A stretch of 64,000 nt of DNA, taken from the NCBI RefSeq assembly GCF_001642475.1, contig NW_019173948.1, positions 124,001-188,000 of the forward strand, in the 5' to 3' direction. This DNA is from Fonsecaea monophora (taxonomy: Eukaryota; Ascomycota; Eurotiomycetes; Chaetothyriales; Herpotrichiellaceae). Shown one piece after another: positions 42,806-52,588 of this stretch. The notes under the pieces were generated by a model, which had not been told where the DNA came from, made no database searches, and saw nothing but the letters and a program-made list of their open reading frames with translations. Each line of letters starts with the position of its first letter. Position 1 is the stretch's first letter. The position numbers were made by a program, and so were the translations under genes.

Positions 42806-43603
42806 TCAATCCCTGATGCCGTTGACCAATGGCTGACCATTACTCCTGCCTCTCTCTCCTGTGGCAGAGTCCCCGGTATTACTTGGTGGAGCATCTTCAG
42901 CGACCAAAACCCAGTCTTTGACACCTCCCTTCCAGTCCGCTAACCTCCCTTCCCGCACGGGAACAAGAACTACCCTCACATCGTCTCCTTCAATATAGCA
43001 GCTACTGTTCTCCGCATCGGCATTTTCTGATTGTCCGCCGAAAAACCCTGCCTCTTGCGTGACTTGACCTCCGAACGTGTTATTCGCCAGGTGTGCCTCT
43101 TTGCACCACTTTTCCTCTTCACTGCCTTGTTCCAGGACCCTTGCTTCTCCTGCTATCGTAGTTGATATTGAGCTGAGGGCAGACGTGTTCAGATTCAGGA
43201 GGAGAGCGGCAAGAGACGAGCGAGCGGCGGTAGCAGGCGGAGAGCCGGCCCGTTGCTCACCACCCACAGAGGTGGCTGTCGGCGGTCTGTGGGATACCCA
43301 GTCGTGCACCAGGATGGATACTTTGGGATTGTGCATCAGGTTCTGTGTCTTCATGGACTTTGCATTTGTGGTCATGATAATGACGGGGCCGTGGTGGTCG
43401 TATGAAGGCAGGAAAGTGTAGTTCATCAGGGACACATGGGGTGTTGGCGTGCCGGACTGGCTCAAGCCAATTGTTGCAAGATGGAGGAAACGGGCGTTCT
43501 TGAGGCATTGCGATACTTCCGGAGGTAAGGTCGTGGAAACGAGTGGGTTGGTGGTGGTGTTGGAGGCTTCATAGTTGAGGGGCGGGTTGTGGGCGTCAGC
43601 CAT
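42806..43603 (-). CDS. Pyridoxamine-5'-phosphate-oxidase-like FMN split-barrel protein, 265 aa
   Basis: Putative flavin-binding protein of the fungal PPOX-like group; its reaction is not established. Intronless. The split-barrel core includes NARFLHLATIG, PHVSLMNYTFLP, PVIIMTTNAKSMKTQNLMHNPKVSILVHDW and, after a Ser/Ala-rich insertion (about 115-150), the region EARVLEQGSEEEKWCKEAHL. A closing strand DVRVVLVPVREGRLADWKGGVKDW contains the conserved W. The C-terminal 30 residues are low complexity. The ATG at 43603 lies just before the conserved region. It diverges from the NIPSNAP gene over a 0.8 kb shared upstream region. Confidence 0.88.
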   Translation of the reverse strand: MADAHNPPLNYEASNTTTNPLVSTTLPPEVSQCLKNARFLHLATIGLSQSGTPTPHVSLMNYTFLPSYDHHGPVIIMTTNAKSMKTQNLMHNPKVSILVHDWVSHRPPTATSVGGEQRAGSPPATAARSSLAALLLNLNTSALSSISTTIAGEARVLEQGSEEEKWCKEAHLANNTFGGQVTQEAGFFGGQSENADAENSSCYIEGDDVRVVLVPVREGRLADWKGGVKDWVLVAEDAPPSNTGDSATGERGRSNGQPLVNGIRD

Positions 43604-44433
43604 GTCTTCTGCAGCTGCTTTTCTGAACAGTTTCTATCCACAAGTAGTTGAGACTGAGGGATACCCGTGAGACTATGGTCGAGATCTGTAAAGACGTATC
43701 TGACGTTGCAGGTAGGAAGGGATGTTCGCGTAGATCTCTCGAATCGACTTACGACAAAAAGCGAGGTGGGATGATGGAGGCCGCTAAAACTCAAATTGTC
43801 ACACATGCCTTTTGCTGGACCATTGGGCAGGTGGCACAAGGCATTTCTCCCCGCAGCGCCCAACTTGCCCACTTGTTAGTGGAAGCTTTCCCACAAAGAA
43901 GGAGTAGGGTAGCCTAAAATGCCAACTGGGCCCGGGCTGTGACACCAGTTGGGTGCCAGTGAGAGCTCCAAGTAGTGACGTCGATGGATGTTTCTCCCTC
44001 CCTGTTTGTCCTGGCTCATTTGCTTGCTTCTGCAGGGTAGCCAGCTTCTCACTTCCAATCAACACGCATAAGCTGCCACACGCCTGCCACACTCTATCAC
44101 CATCATCACACCTCCTCCTCCCTCTGCAAACCATCTTCCCCGCGTTCTGCTCAGAGCCAGTCGAACCCCAGCCTTTCACGCCTAAACAATCAGCAACCTC
44201 TCCCACGCTGCCCTCGACCACTGGGGCTTTTCTCCGGCACAATAACCTCGTAGCTCCTCTGCTCGCGTGTTGCTTCGAGTCGTTGTTCTTTGCTGGACCT
44301 CGTCAAAACTCAGCAACTCTGTGATATCGGCCAAAACAATACTCCTTTGACAGGCATTGCTCATACTCAGCCTCAGTTGCGACCTTATTCCCTTGTTTTT
44401 GTTCGAGCTCAGGGACTCTCGATTTTGGCAACG
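43604..44433. other. Shared upstream region of PPOX-like and NIPSNAP genes
   Basis: 830 bp between divergent start codons. It is pyrimidine-rich close to the NIPSNAP start (44090-44120, caccatcatcacacctcctcc). The NIPSNAP frame is open from 44290 but has its first ATG at 44434. No other gene is visible. Confidence 0.5.
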
Positions 44434-45595
44434 ATGCTCGCCCGCCGGCTACTACCCCTCTCTACTTCGGCCCAAACTCCCTCGCTCCTTCGCGCCTTTA
44501 CGACGACGTCCCTGTTACGAGACCCTCCTCGCAGCCCTGCCCTGAGCGACCTGACCTCGGATGGTGCGGACGCCTTCAACGTCAAGCAGAAGGAATTCCG
44601 AGATGGGCTCGAGGCTGCCCGGAAGAGAAAAGAACAAGCTGACAGTCAGTTCCTTGATGCTTCTTCGTCTTCTCCTGATAGATCCCCCAGCCTTACTACT
44701 GCTGCATCCCGTGTATCTGAAACCCTGGGTTTGGGCTCACTCTCTACCGCACCCCCTACAGAAGAAGCAAGACAAGCCGAGACCGATACCACCACAAAGC
44801 GAAGCGGAACTCTTTCTAGCCTCATCTATGGCACCCCCGAAGGCCAAAATCTAGACAAAGAGATGGAAAGATCGTTCTCCCAGGTGTTGGCTAGGGGCAA
44901 ATACGTTCATTCGATCGTCTTTCACGATGTCAAACCCGACAAGGTGGACGACTACGTCGAGTTGGTGGGCAGTTGGTATCCGAGGATGGCCAATGACCCG
45001 GAGAACAAGGTCCATCTGGTGGGAAGTTGGAGGACAGAAGTGGGGGATTGTGAAACTTTTGGTATACTGCATTCACCTTCAAAGTGTTTTTTCTGACATG
45101 AGGCTTGTAGTTCACATCTGGGAATATCAGCGCTACACGGGATACCATGCCTCGCTGCACAGCATCGCACACCACCCCGAGTTCCCCGCTTTCGAGAAGA
45201 AATTACAGACTCTAATCACATCCAAGAAAATCTCTCTAATGCAGGAATTTTCATTTTGGCCAACTACCCCCCCTCGAAAACTCGGCGGCGTGTTTGAACT
45301 ACGATCCTATACCCTGCACCCCGGAAACCTTCTGGAATGGGAAACACATTGGCGGAAAGGACTCAAAGCACGCCGAGAAGTCATGGAAGGTGTGGGTGCT
45401 TGGTTTGTGCAGATTGGAGACCTAAATACCGTTCATCATCTATGGCAATTTGCCGATCTGGAGGAACGAAAGCTCCGACGCGAAATGTCGTGGGGCATCG
45501 AAGGATGGGGTGATACTGTGCACAAGACAGTTCCACTCATCCAGACCATGAAGAGCAAAATCCTGATTCCCATGCCGTGGAGTCCCGTGGGCTAA
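44434..45595 (+). CDS. NIPSNAP-family mitochondrial protein, two exons, 370 aa
   Basis: NIPSNAP proteins are mitochondrial and linked to mitophagy signalling in animals; in fungi the role is open. Exons are 44434-45061 and 45111-45595, joined as CETF/VHIWEYQRY over a 49-nt intron with a ctgac branch site. The N-terminus (LARRLLPLSTSAQTPSLLRAFTTTSLLRD) is a clear mitochondrial presequence. A low-complexity linker follows, then the tandem NIPSNAP (dimeric alpha-beta barrel) domains: KYVHSIVFHDVKPDKVDDYVEL in the first half and FELRSYTLHPGNLLEWETHW in the second. C-terminal LIQTMKSKILIPMPWSP is a family signature. Length is typical for fungal members. Confidence 0.93.
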
Positions 45596-46136
45596 ATGCT
45601 TCTGCAGATGGAGTGAGTGTGAGGGATTGAGTCTTGGATTGGAGGTGACATGATGAGGGAGGCACAAAACATTGAAAGAGGACTACAATCTTAGAGGGGG
45701 ATATGTTTTCAGTAACAGTCAAGCAAAAGCGCCGAGCTGCTACACACCGCAGCCACCAGCAGAAGTCTAGGTCGGCAATATAGATATTGGGCCGACTTGG
45801 GGCTGACTGGATTAATCCAAAGCCTCAGATATGATAGCCCGCCGCCATGGGAAGCAGTTCCAGGAAGGCGGTGTATACAACAAGGTCGGTGGTCCTCAAT
45901 ACTAGCTCCACAGTGCTCTTGGTAACCCGACAAGTGGATGCGGAGTAGGCTTCCTGTACCTATTAAACTACGCCCGTTGAAAAGTCCGCTTTGAGAGACG
46001 CATGATTGGAAGGAAGTTGGAGTATCGGGTCTGGCGCCAAGGAATTTGGGAGACTGGAATCTTTTTTCCCGCTGCAATGCCATCTCGACTTCTAGACTTT
46101 GTGTAGTTACCAAGAGCCAGACTTATACCCCCAGGA
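45596..46136. other. Intergenic between NIPSNAP and RSM22
   Basis: 540 bp between two plus-strand genes with no recognisable coding content. Confidence 0.45.
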
Positions 46137-49100
46137 ATGATGCTGAGTCGGGCAAGGGCTTCAGGGCTGTGCCATGGCTGCCGGCAGGATTTCCAGGTCT
46201 TCTTCGAGAATGGGTTCTGTGGACCGGCTGTCACGCTGAGGAATCGATCAACGCCGTTATCCCTGCGTTGGCGAAGGACATTCGCACCGCGACAACATCT
46301 CAGACCTCTGTCCAGCAAAACCACGCTCCTCCAACACTATTCCCCTCCTGACTCTGACCTGCGGCAGACCAAATTGGAAAATGAACACACCTCCGCAGTC
46401 GACATCGACCCGGAACAACTGGAAATGTTGCAAGAGTTGGAAAAAGCCCTGGGGCGGCCCATAAACGAAGCAATCGACGAAGATCGCGCAGACGGTACTT
46501 CCATAAAAGATATCTTTCCAGACAAGCAAATCGACCTGGACGATGCTTCGGATGTGGTCGACGGCACGAGTGATGGGCTTGCAGCACTGCGAGCCTCTGG
46601 TGTGTCCGCTGAAGAGATTGCACGAGAAGCGAGGCAGCTGTACGGGGACAGGCTCCCTTCTGTGGCTCTGGGCTCCGAGGAGTTGAAGATGTACAAACGA
46701 CTCTACGGGAATCCTATTTCAGTGTCCTATGAAGAGTTTCTCGATGAGGAGGAAGCAAGCCCCGTCACCGAAGTTCGAAACCAGCTCCTGGACCAGGACG
46801 GCGAGCCAATCGATTACCATTCAGAGCCAGCTCCTTTTGCACAAGTGGAAGTCATCCAAGAAGAGGAGTGCGCCGGCAATGTCCTCAAGCCTGCGCAAGG
46901 TGGCATTGGTCTCGGTCCGACCGGCGAGCACAATCCAGCTCTTTCGGCGTCTGCTGAAGAAAGAGCAGCGCAGATAGCTCGGTTGCTCAATGGCGAGATT
47001 GTCCAAGATTCTCAAAAGGAGGAGGACCAGGAGGAAATCGAGGCGGACGAGGATGAGCAAGATCAGAGTATGCGACAACATCCGTTCACTCGGCTTGGAA
47101 AGTTCGCAACTACACCTAGCAGCGTTCTCCTTTCGCAAGAAGACTTTGTGCAACCCGTGCAGAAAATCATGAGCGGCTACTCCAACAAGCATCTGAAAGA
47201 GATGTGCGAAAAGACCTTTGGAGGACCCGGGCTTCCTGATTCGCCATTGACACCCAGATCAGGACGATCGAGACAGCAGTTACCCATCCCTCTTGACGCT
47301 TCTCAACATTTGATGGGCGAGATGGAAGCGAACGCATTCATCACCACCATTATGCCACCCACGTACGCCGCCATCATGGCTGTTCTGGTTGAAACACGCA
47401 AGCGACTAGGCAGTACTTGGTTGAACAATCTGTTTGCGAAAGAAGGCGGACCACGAGTACTCGATGCGGGTGCTGGAGGGGCTGGTATTTTTGCCTGGCG
47501 CGAAATCGTCAAGGCTCATTGGGATTCGTTGCACTCGTCTGATCGCGACCCCGTTCCTCCACCCCCCCCGACGAAATCTGTCGTCCTCACTGGTTCAGAT
47601 ACGCTGAGACATCGGGCGGCCGCGCTTCTGGAGAACACAACCTTCATCCCACGTTTGCCCGATTATGTACACACCCGTGATGCGCCGACTCTGGAAGACG
47701 ATCGACCTGCACAACAGCGAAAGCAATTCGACGTGATCATTGCACCACATACACTCTTTGGATTGCAAGAAGATTACATGAAAAAGCAACACGTGCAAAA
47801 CCTTTGGTCTATGCTCAGCCCCGAAGGCGGCGTTCTGATTTTAATCGAAAAGGGTATACCCCGAGGGTTTGAAGCGATAGCCGGGGCGAGAGAGCTGCTT
47901 CTGGAGAGGTACATTGCTGTCCCAGAAGGGCGAGTGACGGCATATAGCAAGTTGCACAATGCTGCAGAAGACATGCACACACGAGAAACTGGTATGATTG
48001 TCGCGCCGTGTACGAACCATGAAAAATGCCCAATGTACAATATCCCCGGCCTTTCAAAGGGGCGGAAGGACTTTTGCAGTTTTCAACAACGGTACATACG
48101 CCCGAGCTATCTGCAGCGAGTTCTTGGAGCAAAAGATCGCAACCATGACGACGTGGATTTCTCGTACATTTCAGTGATGAAAGGGGAAGACCTGCGTCAG
48201 CGTCAAGTTCAATCCTGGCAGGGACTGGAAGATTCTCTTGCTGCCCCTCGCCATCCAGATTCGCAGCTTGCGGCACAGGATTCTCAGAATTGGACTCAAC
48301 TCTCTCAGAATGGCTTTGAGGAGTTGCATCCAACCAGTAATCTCACTGATGCTCCCTCAATATTCGCAGACGCGGACAAAGTTCCTTCGACTTTGCCCTC
48401 TACACACAACCTTCCACGCCTGGTCTTTCAACCGATGAAACGTCGTGGCCATGTACTTCTAGACGTCTGCACACCTTCGGGAAAGATTGAGCGCTGGACT
48501 GTGCCCAAATCGTTCTCAAAGCAAGCCTATCGTGATGCGCGGAAGAGCCAATGGGGTGACCTGTGGGCTTTGGGTGCCAAAACACGTATACCGAGGTCCT
48601 TGAGGCTTGGTGGCGAAGACACGAAAGAGGCAAAGAAGGCGAGAGGACGCAAGGAGCGGTTGAGGCAGCAGGCAGAAGAGTTGATGGAAAGGATGCATGA
48701 GGAGCAGTTGGAGGAATTGGAAGACCAAAAGCAAATGGAACGGGCTTTCCGAGAGGGGAGAATCCCCAGTGAAGTCGACGATGATATCCACAGTGGGGAT
48801 GCAGCAGGAAAGGCGTCCCGGCCGGGCAGGATCAGACGTGAAAAAGCCTCCAACGGTATTGAGAGCTTCACTTTTGACGATGTCGACCACGACGCCCTGA
48901 ACCCGCCTCTCTTCCCCTCAACGACGAAAACCCGGACAGCGACCTTGATCTCACATCCTTTGTCCAAGCAATCACAGTCCTCCGCACCAGCAGACCAAGA
49001 CGAACAGGGAGACCTTACCATCGAAGAACTCCAGACCCTACAGGAATGGGACGAGCAACTCACAGCAGGAGAGGCTGCCGTGCCAACAAAAGGACGGAGA

Positions 49101-49175
49101 TCAGTCCGGCGGTATTCCAAGTTTGCGCCCAGGGGCATGAAGACGGCGCCGAGGAAGAGCGGGAAATTCAGATGA
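46137..49175 (+). CDS. RSM22: Mitochondrial ribosome assembly protein Rsm22 / METTL17-like, 1012 aa
   Basis: Rsm22-family methyltransferase-fold protein required to assemble the mitochondrial small ribosomal subunit. Intronless. The N-terminal 60 residues are basic and suit mitochondrial targeting. Acidic and charged regions follow up to about 390. The methyltransferase fold begins near AIMAVLVETRKRLG, and its SAM-like motif is RVLDAGAGGAGIFAWRE (about 440). FDVIIAPHTLFGL, LIEKGIPRGFEAI and the cysteine motif APCTNHEKCPMYN (C624, C630) with DFCSFQQRY (about C647) follow, the cluster region shown to bind Fe-S in this family. The 300-residue C-terminal extension, with charged coiled coil EELMERMHEEQLEELEDQ, is typical of filamentous fungi. 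ATGATG at the start leaves two possible initiators. Confidence 0.92.
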   Translation: MMLSRARASGLCHGCRQDFQVFFENGFCGPAVTLRNRSTPLSLRWRRTFAPRQHLRPLSSKTTLLQHYSPPDSDLRQTKLENEHTSAVDIDPEQLEMLQELEKALGRPINEAIDEDRADGTSIKDIFPDKQIDLDDASDVVDGTSDGLAALRASGVSAEEIAREARQLYGDRLPSVALGSEELKMYKRLYGNPISVSYEEFLDEEEASPVTEVRNQLLDQDGEPIDYHSEPAPFAQVEVIQEEECAGNVLKPAQGGIGLGPTGEHNPALSASAEERAAQIARLLNGEIVQDSQKEEDQEEIEADEDEQDQSMRQHPFTRLGKFATTPSSVLLSQEDFVQPVQKIMSGYSNKHLKEMCEKTFGGPGLPDSPLTPRSGRSRQQLPIPLDASQHLMGEMEANAFITTIMPPTYAAIMAVLVETRKRLGSTWLNNLFAKEGGPRVLDAGAGGAGIFAWREIVKAHWDSLHSSDRDPVPPPPPTKSVVLTGSDTLRHRAAALLENTTFIPRLPDYVHTRDAPTLEDDRPAQQRKQFDVIIAPHTLFGLQEDYMKKQHVQNLWSMLSPEGGVLILIEKGIPRGFEAIAGARELLLERYIAVPEGRVTAYSKLHNAAEDMHTRETGMIVAPCTNHEKCPMYNIPGLSKGRKDFCSFQQRYIRPSYLQRVLGAKDRNHDDVDFSYISVMKGEDLRQRQVQSWQGLEDSLAAPRHPDSQLAAQDSQNWTQLSQNGFEELHPTSNLTDAPSIFADADKVPSTLPSTHNLPRLVFQPMKRRGHVLLDVCTPSGKIERWTVPKSFSKQAYRDARKSQWGDLWALGAKTRIPRSLRLGGEDTKEAKKARGRKERLRQQAEELMERMHEEQLEELEDQKQMERAFREGRIPSEVDDDIHSGDAAGKASRPGRIRREKASNGIESFTFDDVDHDALNPPLFPSTTKTRTATLISHPLSKQSQSSAPADQDEQGDLTIEELQTLQEWDEQLTAGEAAVPTKGRRSVRRYSKFAPRGMKTAPRKSGKFR

Positions 49176-49773
49176 AGAAAAACCCCTTCAAAGGGTCCCG
49201 GACAGATGAGGTCGAGGGCTGTACTAAGAATGTATAATATGTAGAGCTATATGTACGTGTAACGTGCCAGTGCTGGTGTCGGTGGATATAGACATCGACC
49301 TCCCCTTTGTATATTGTATACAAGCTGTGTGTCTACTCACTGAGCTAAGTATTTACCTATCTACCTACCTACTCCAGTATCAGGTTATGTAGCGCGTATA
49401 AGTCACATACCTCTATGGATGTGTGGTGGACATATATACATACACACACGCATACACACAGCGAGGATCGTCTCGGCATTTAGGTCGACTCGGACGGACG
49501 CCAGTATTATTATAATGTGCTACGCGATACAGTACAAAGTACCTATACTGTAGATAGGTAGGTAAGTAATCCTGCCTTGAGACAGGCGTGACAGCGTTCT
49601 ATGATAACCACAATTATGCCAGCCATCCGATATCAGACCGGACAGGGAAGAACACCTGTTGTCCCTTTTTTTCCCCTGTGGCATGCAGTCCTTCACGGGT
49701 GAGAAAAGAGATGAATCACATCTATGTATGTTAAGGTCCCGTCATCCTGAACACCGAATGAATACGAGGCACG
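49176..49773. other. Convergent 3' flanks with TACCTA-type repeats
   Basis: 600 bp between convergent genes. AT-rich, with TACCTA/TAGGTA clusters at 49353-49372 and 49542-49568 and a catacacacacgcatacacaca stretch near 49440. No gene is seen. Confidence 0.5.
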
Positions 49774-51141
49774 TCAAGCTAGAGCAAGTGTCCGCAATAT
49801 CCGACTCTGCCTCACGGCCCACCACGCGTGAAATCCCCCGTCTGCTGAGACGGGCGTGTCCACGACGAAGCAGTCGCTCCAACTTGTCCCTCCGTCGGCG
49901 GTGGCAGTCCCATCGCCTAGTGTGTTGGCCAGTGGGCCAGAGGAATCCATGTAGAACATCCTGATGGGCCGGGTCTCGTCGAGGACGTGGACCACGATGG
50001 TCACCGCCGCGAACATGAGCAGCGCGATGAATGCCAGGACCGTCATGCCGATCGCCCGACCAGGCATTTTGTGGCTTCTGGCCATGTCGACGCCGGTAAT
50101 GCTATCGTACCTCAGGTCGGGCTTGCGGCTCGCTGGCCGGTTCATTGCCAAGGCCTGTAGGAGCTGGGATGGGTGTCTGAGAACTTCTGGGATCCAGCGC
50201 GACGAGAAAAGAAGGACAATGAGACCGTAAAGTAGGCCGACGCCGCCAACGATGATCTCTGCGAGAACCATATAGGTCATCATGTTCGGGTCGACGTCCT
50301 CACCTTCTGCCGAGTCATTGGAGAGCAAACACGACTTCGGATACGACATTGGCTCCGTCCCATCTGACCCAGGAACGGTGTTATTCACCCACAGGTATTT
50401 CGAGTTGCAGCCGACTACAGTAGGTAGAGACTGTGCAAACGCGGAGCACGACTTCATATTGTGACCTGTTTTGTAACCCAGCATACATGGGCACTTTCCG
50501 CCAGAGATGGCAAATTCTTGGTAGGACGTGTCTCTGTCGTGGAGGAACAAAAGGAGTCCAAGGATAAGGCTGGCAAAGATAGCGCAGAGATCCACGAGAA
50601 TCAGTAGGTACAGGATCCGGGGCATGGCGCGGGTGCCTAAGTATGTTTGCACGGATGTGAACATGATCACAATGCTGATGATGCCCGGGTAGGTATGGCC
50701 CTTCTCCCCCATTGTGATCTGAACCAGAACCGCGAGCAAGGCTCCCGCACGTATAGTCGACCACCCTAACCCGATGATGCTAGTGATCAAGGCGCAGTGA
50801 CCCAGACCGCCATACTTGTTGCGCTCATCCAACAACGAGATGGTGGTGCTACTGCTGGAGCTTAGACCTCGCTGGTGTAGTGGCTGATAACCTTTCGGGT
50901 CTGTGGGCGGGTAAAGAGGAATCGCGACGTGACTATCGCTGAATCGTCGCACCTTTGGCTCCCACGACTTGTATGATGCTTGAACTCCCAGGAATCCTAG
51001 TATGATAGAGAGCGTAACGCTTGCTAGTACCCAAGGCCACGGGGTTGGTTGATTGATCCAGTCGGCATGTAGGTCTGACGTGTGCGTTTGGTTGAGAAAC
51101 CCGTGTAATATAGCCTGGGAGGTATTTACTGTGCTTGACAT
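49774..51141 (-). CDS. Unrecognised six-span membrane protein, 455 aa
   Basis: Intronless frame from a good ATG with steady coding composition. Predicted spans are near residues 34-55 (WVLASVTLSIILGFLGVQA), 115-140, 150-170, 175-200 (YLLILVDLCAIFASLILGLLLFL), 285-310 (MVLAEIIVGGVGLLYGLIVLLF) and 365-390 (TVLAFIALLMFAAVTIVVHV). A loop between spans four and five carries six cysteines (GGKCPCMLG, MKSCSAFA, VGCNSK, KSCLLS) and NNT and NDS sequons, so it is probably extracellular or lumenal and disulphide-bonded. The cytosolic parts contain a Ser-rich stretch. I do not recognise a family. Distribution is likely limited to some filamentous fungi. Confidence 0.75.
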   Translation of the reverse strand: MSSTVNTSQAILHGFLNQTHTSDLHADWINQPTPWPWVLASVTLSIILGFLGVQASYKSWEPKVRRFSDSHVAIPLYPPTDPKGYQPLHQRGLSSSSSTTISLLDERNKYGGLGHCALITSIIGLGWSTIRAGALLAVLVQITMGEKGHTYPGIISIVIMFTSVQTYLGTRAMPRILYLLILVDLCAIFASLILGLLLFLHDRDTSYQEFAISGGKCPCMLGYKTGHNMKSCSAFAQSLPTVVGCNSKYLWVNNTVPGSDGTEPMSYPKSCLLSNDSAEGEDVDPNMMTYMVLAEIIVGGVGLLYGLIVLLFSSRWIPEVLRHPSQLLQALAMNRPASRKPDLRYDSITGVDMARSHKMPGRAIGMTVLAFIALLMFAAVTIVVHVLDETRPIRMFYMDSSGPLANTLGDGTATADGGTSWSDCFVVDTPVSADGGFHAWWAVRQSRILRTLALA

Positions 51142-52588
51142 CTCAGTCGATCCTGGAAGTGCGCTGAATTGCGATCGTGCTGCCTCAAGTCTCTGTGTTG
51201 GAACACGTCCCTATCTTGTCACATGAAATCTTAAGTAGGCTTTGTAACGCATATAGCAGGGCAGACTTCTCTCTAGATATATCCCGAAGGCACACACTTC
51301 AATCAGGCTCTAGGCGCCAATTGTTGACTGCACGTCGTTAGAAAGCGACGGGCCAAAATAAAGCCAAATGCTAGGCTGCGCCTTGGTGAGGACCCTTGAA
51401 ATTCGGCCGCCTTGACTAACCCTTCCCTCTGAAGAAATGAATCAACCAGAGCTGTTAAACCCCCAGAAGCTCATCCGCGATGGTTGCTGCGACGAAGCCA
51501 TTCCGCAACCATACGGACGTTGGGCAAACCACGACTTGTCTAGCATAGACAGTTGCTGTTGAGTCACTCTTCTGCAGGCCGCAGGCCACATGCCTTTACA
51601 CAGCCCAACACGAGTCCTTGAACAGCCATTGCCAGTCTCTGCGAGTGAGTTCGCTACGGCCAATGAGAAACGGTGCCACTGTCCAGCCTCACCCGTATAT
51701 GCAGCCACTTCCGCCTGGGAGCTGAAATATCGAGAGTTCTGGCAGATGTCGGCGACTTGCCTGGAGCACTTCATTGGCATCTGCCTCGGATTCTGACGGA
51801 GTGAGGTCCAACATCACCCCGGCTGGCATGCATTCGGCCATCCATTTCAGGGGTAGGAAGAAGACTGTGTTTGACAGATGGCGGTAAGAGCTCATTCCTG
51901 CACAGCTCTCTTGCACTTGAATATACCGAGACATAAGTATCATGGATATAGTCGACCCACCTTGCTTGTTACTGATGAGGAAAAGGAGTATTGAACTGGG
52001 AAAAGAGCAAGCAAGCAGCGACTTGGTGAGGTCGATTGTGGTGGGCGCTCGAAAGTAGGCAGCGCAGTCTTCCTGATCCACCGTAGTGAGTACGGAGAGG
52101 CATTTGTACATGGGGTGCTGTTACAGCTGCTCTTCATCTGCGCCTTGTCTGGCAAGTCTGGCTTTCTCTACAGCTGGTTACCCTTGTCACTTCAACTCCG
52201 AAGCTCGTTAGATCTCTAACAATCTTCTCTTTTCACTCTCCCCTGGATGAAGCGAAGTCGATCCGATGCTCCACGATGCCGTCGGAGTCCTCCCAAAGTT
52301 ACAGCTGACGAACGGCATGCCTAGGAACAATGCTGCGCCCAAGCGGCGGAGCTCCGTCACTTTCCCACCTGCCGAACTCTCTATGTACCGAGTATTGTAG
52401 GTGGGGTTTGCCATGTGGATCAATCCAGGACGACAGTAAAAGTACACCCCTGGGCCCCGACCAAAGATGTGTCTTTTTTGTCTACACAAGGAGTCCCGGC
52501 AGTGTGCTGATTCTGGGCTTTGGCCTGGCAGAAATCCCCGGTCGAGCAGTTCTCGATCGTCACAATTGTCGCCAGGCTCTTTTGCAAA
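51142..52588. other. Intergenic with unassigned minus-strand open frames
   Basis: 1.45 kb. Minus-strand frames at 52111-51689 (140 codons, MYKCLSVLTTVDQEDCAAYF start), 51780-51442 and 52155-51940 overlap in different phases and have coding-like composition. They could be exons of a small gene or a decayed one; I could not join them convincingly. The remainder shows nothing. The carboxylesterase frame is open from 52520, but its first ATG is 52589. Confidence 0.4.
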
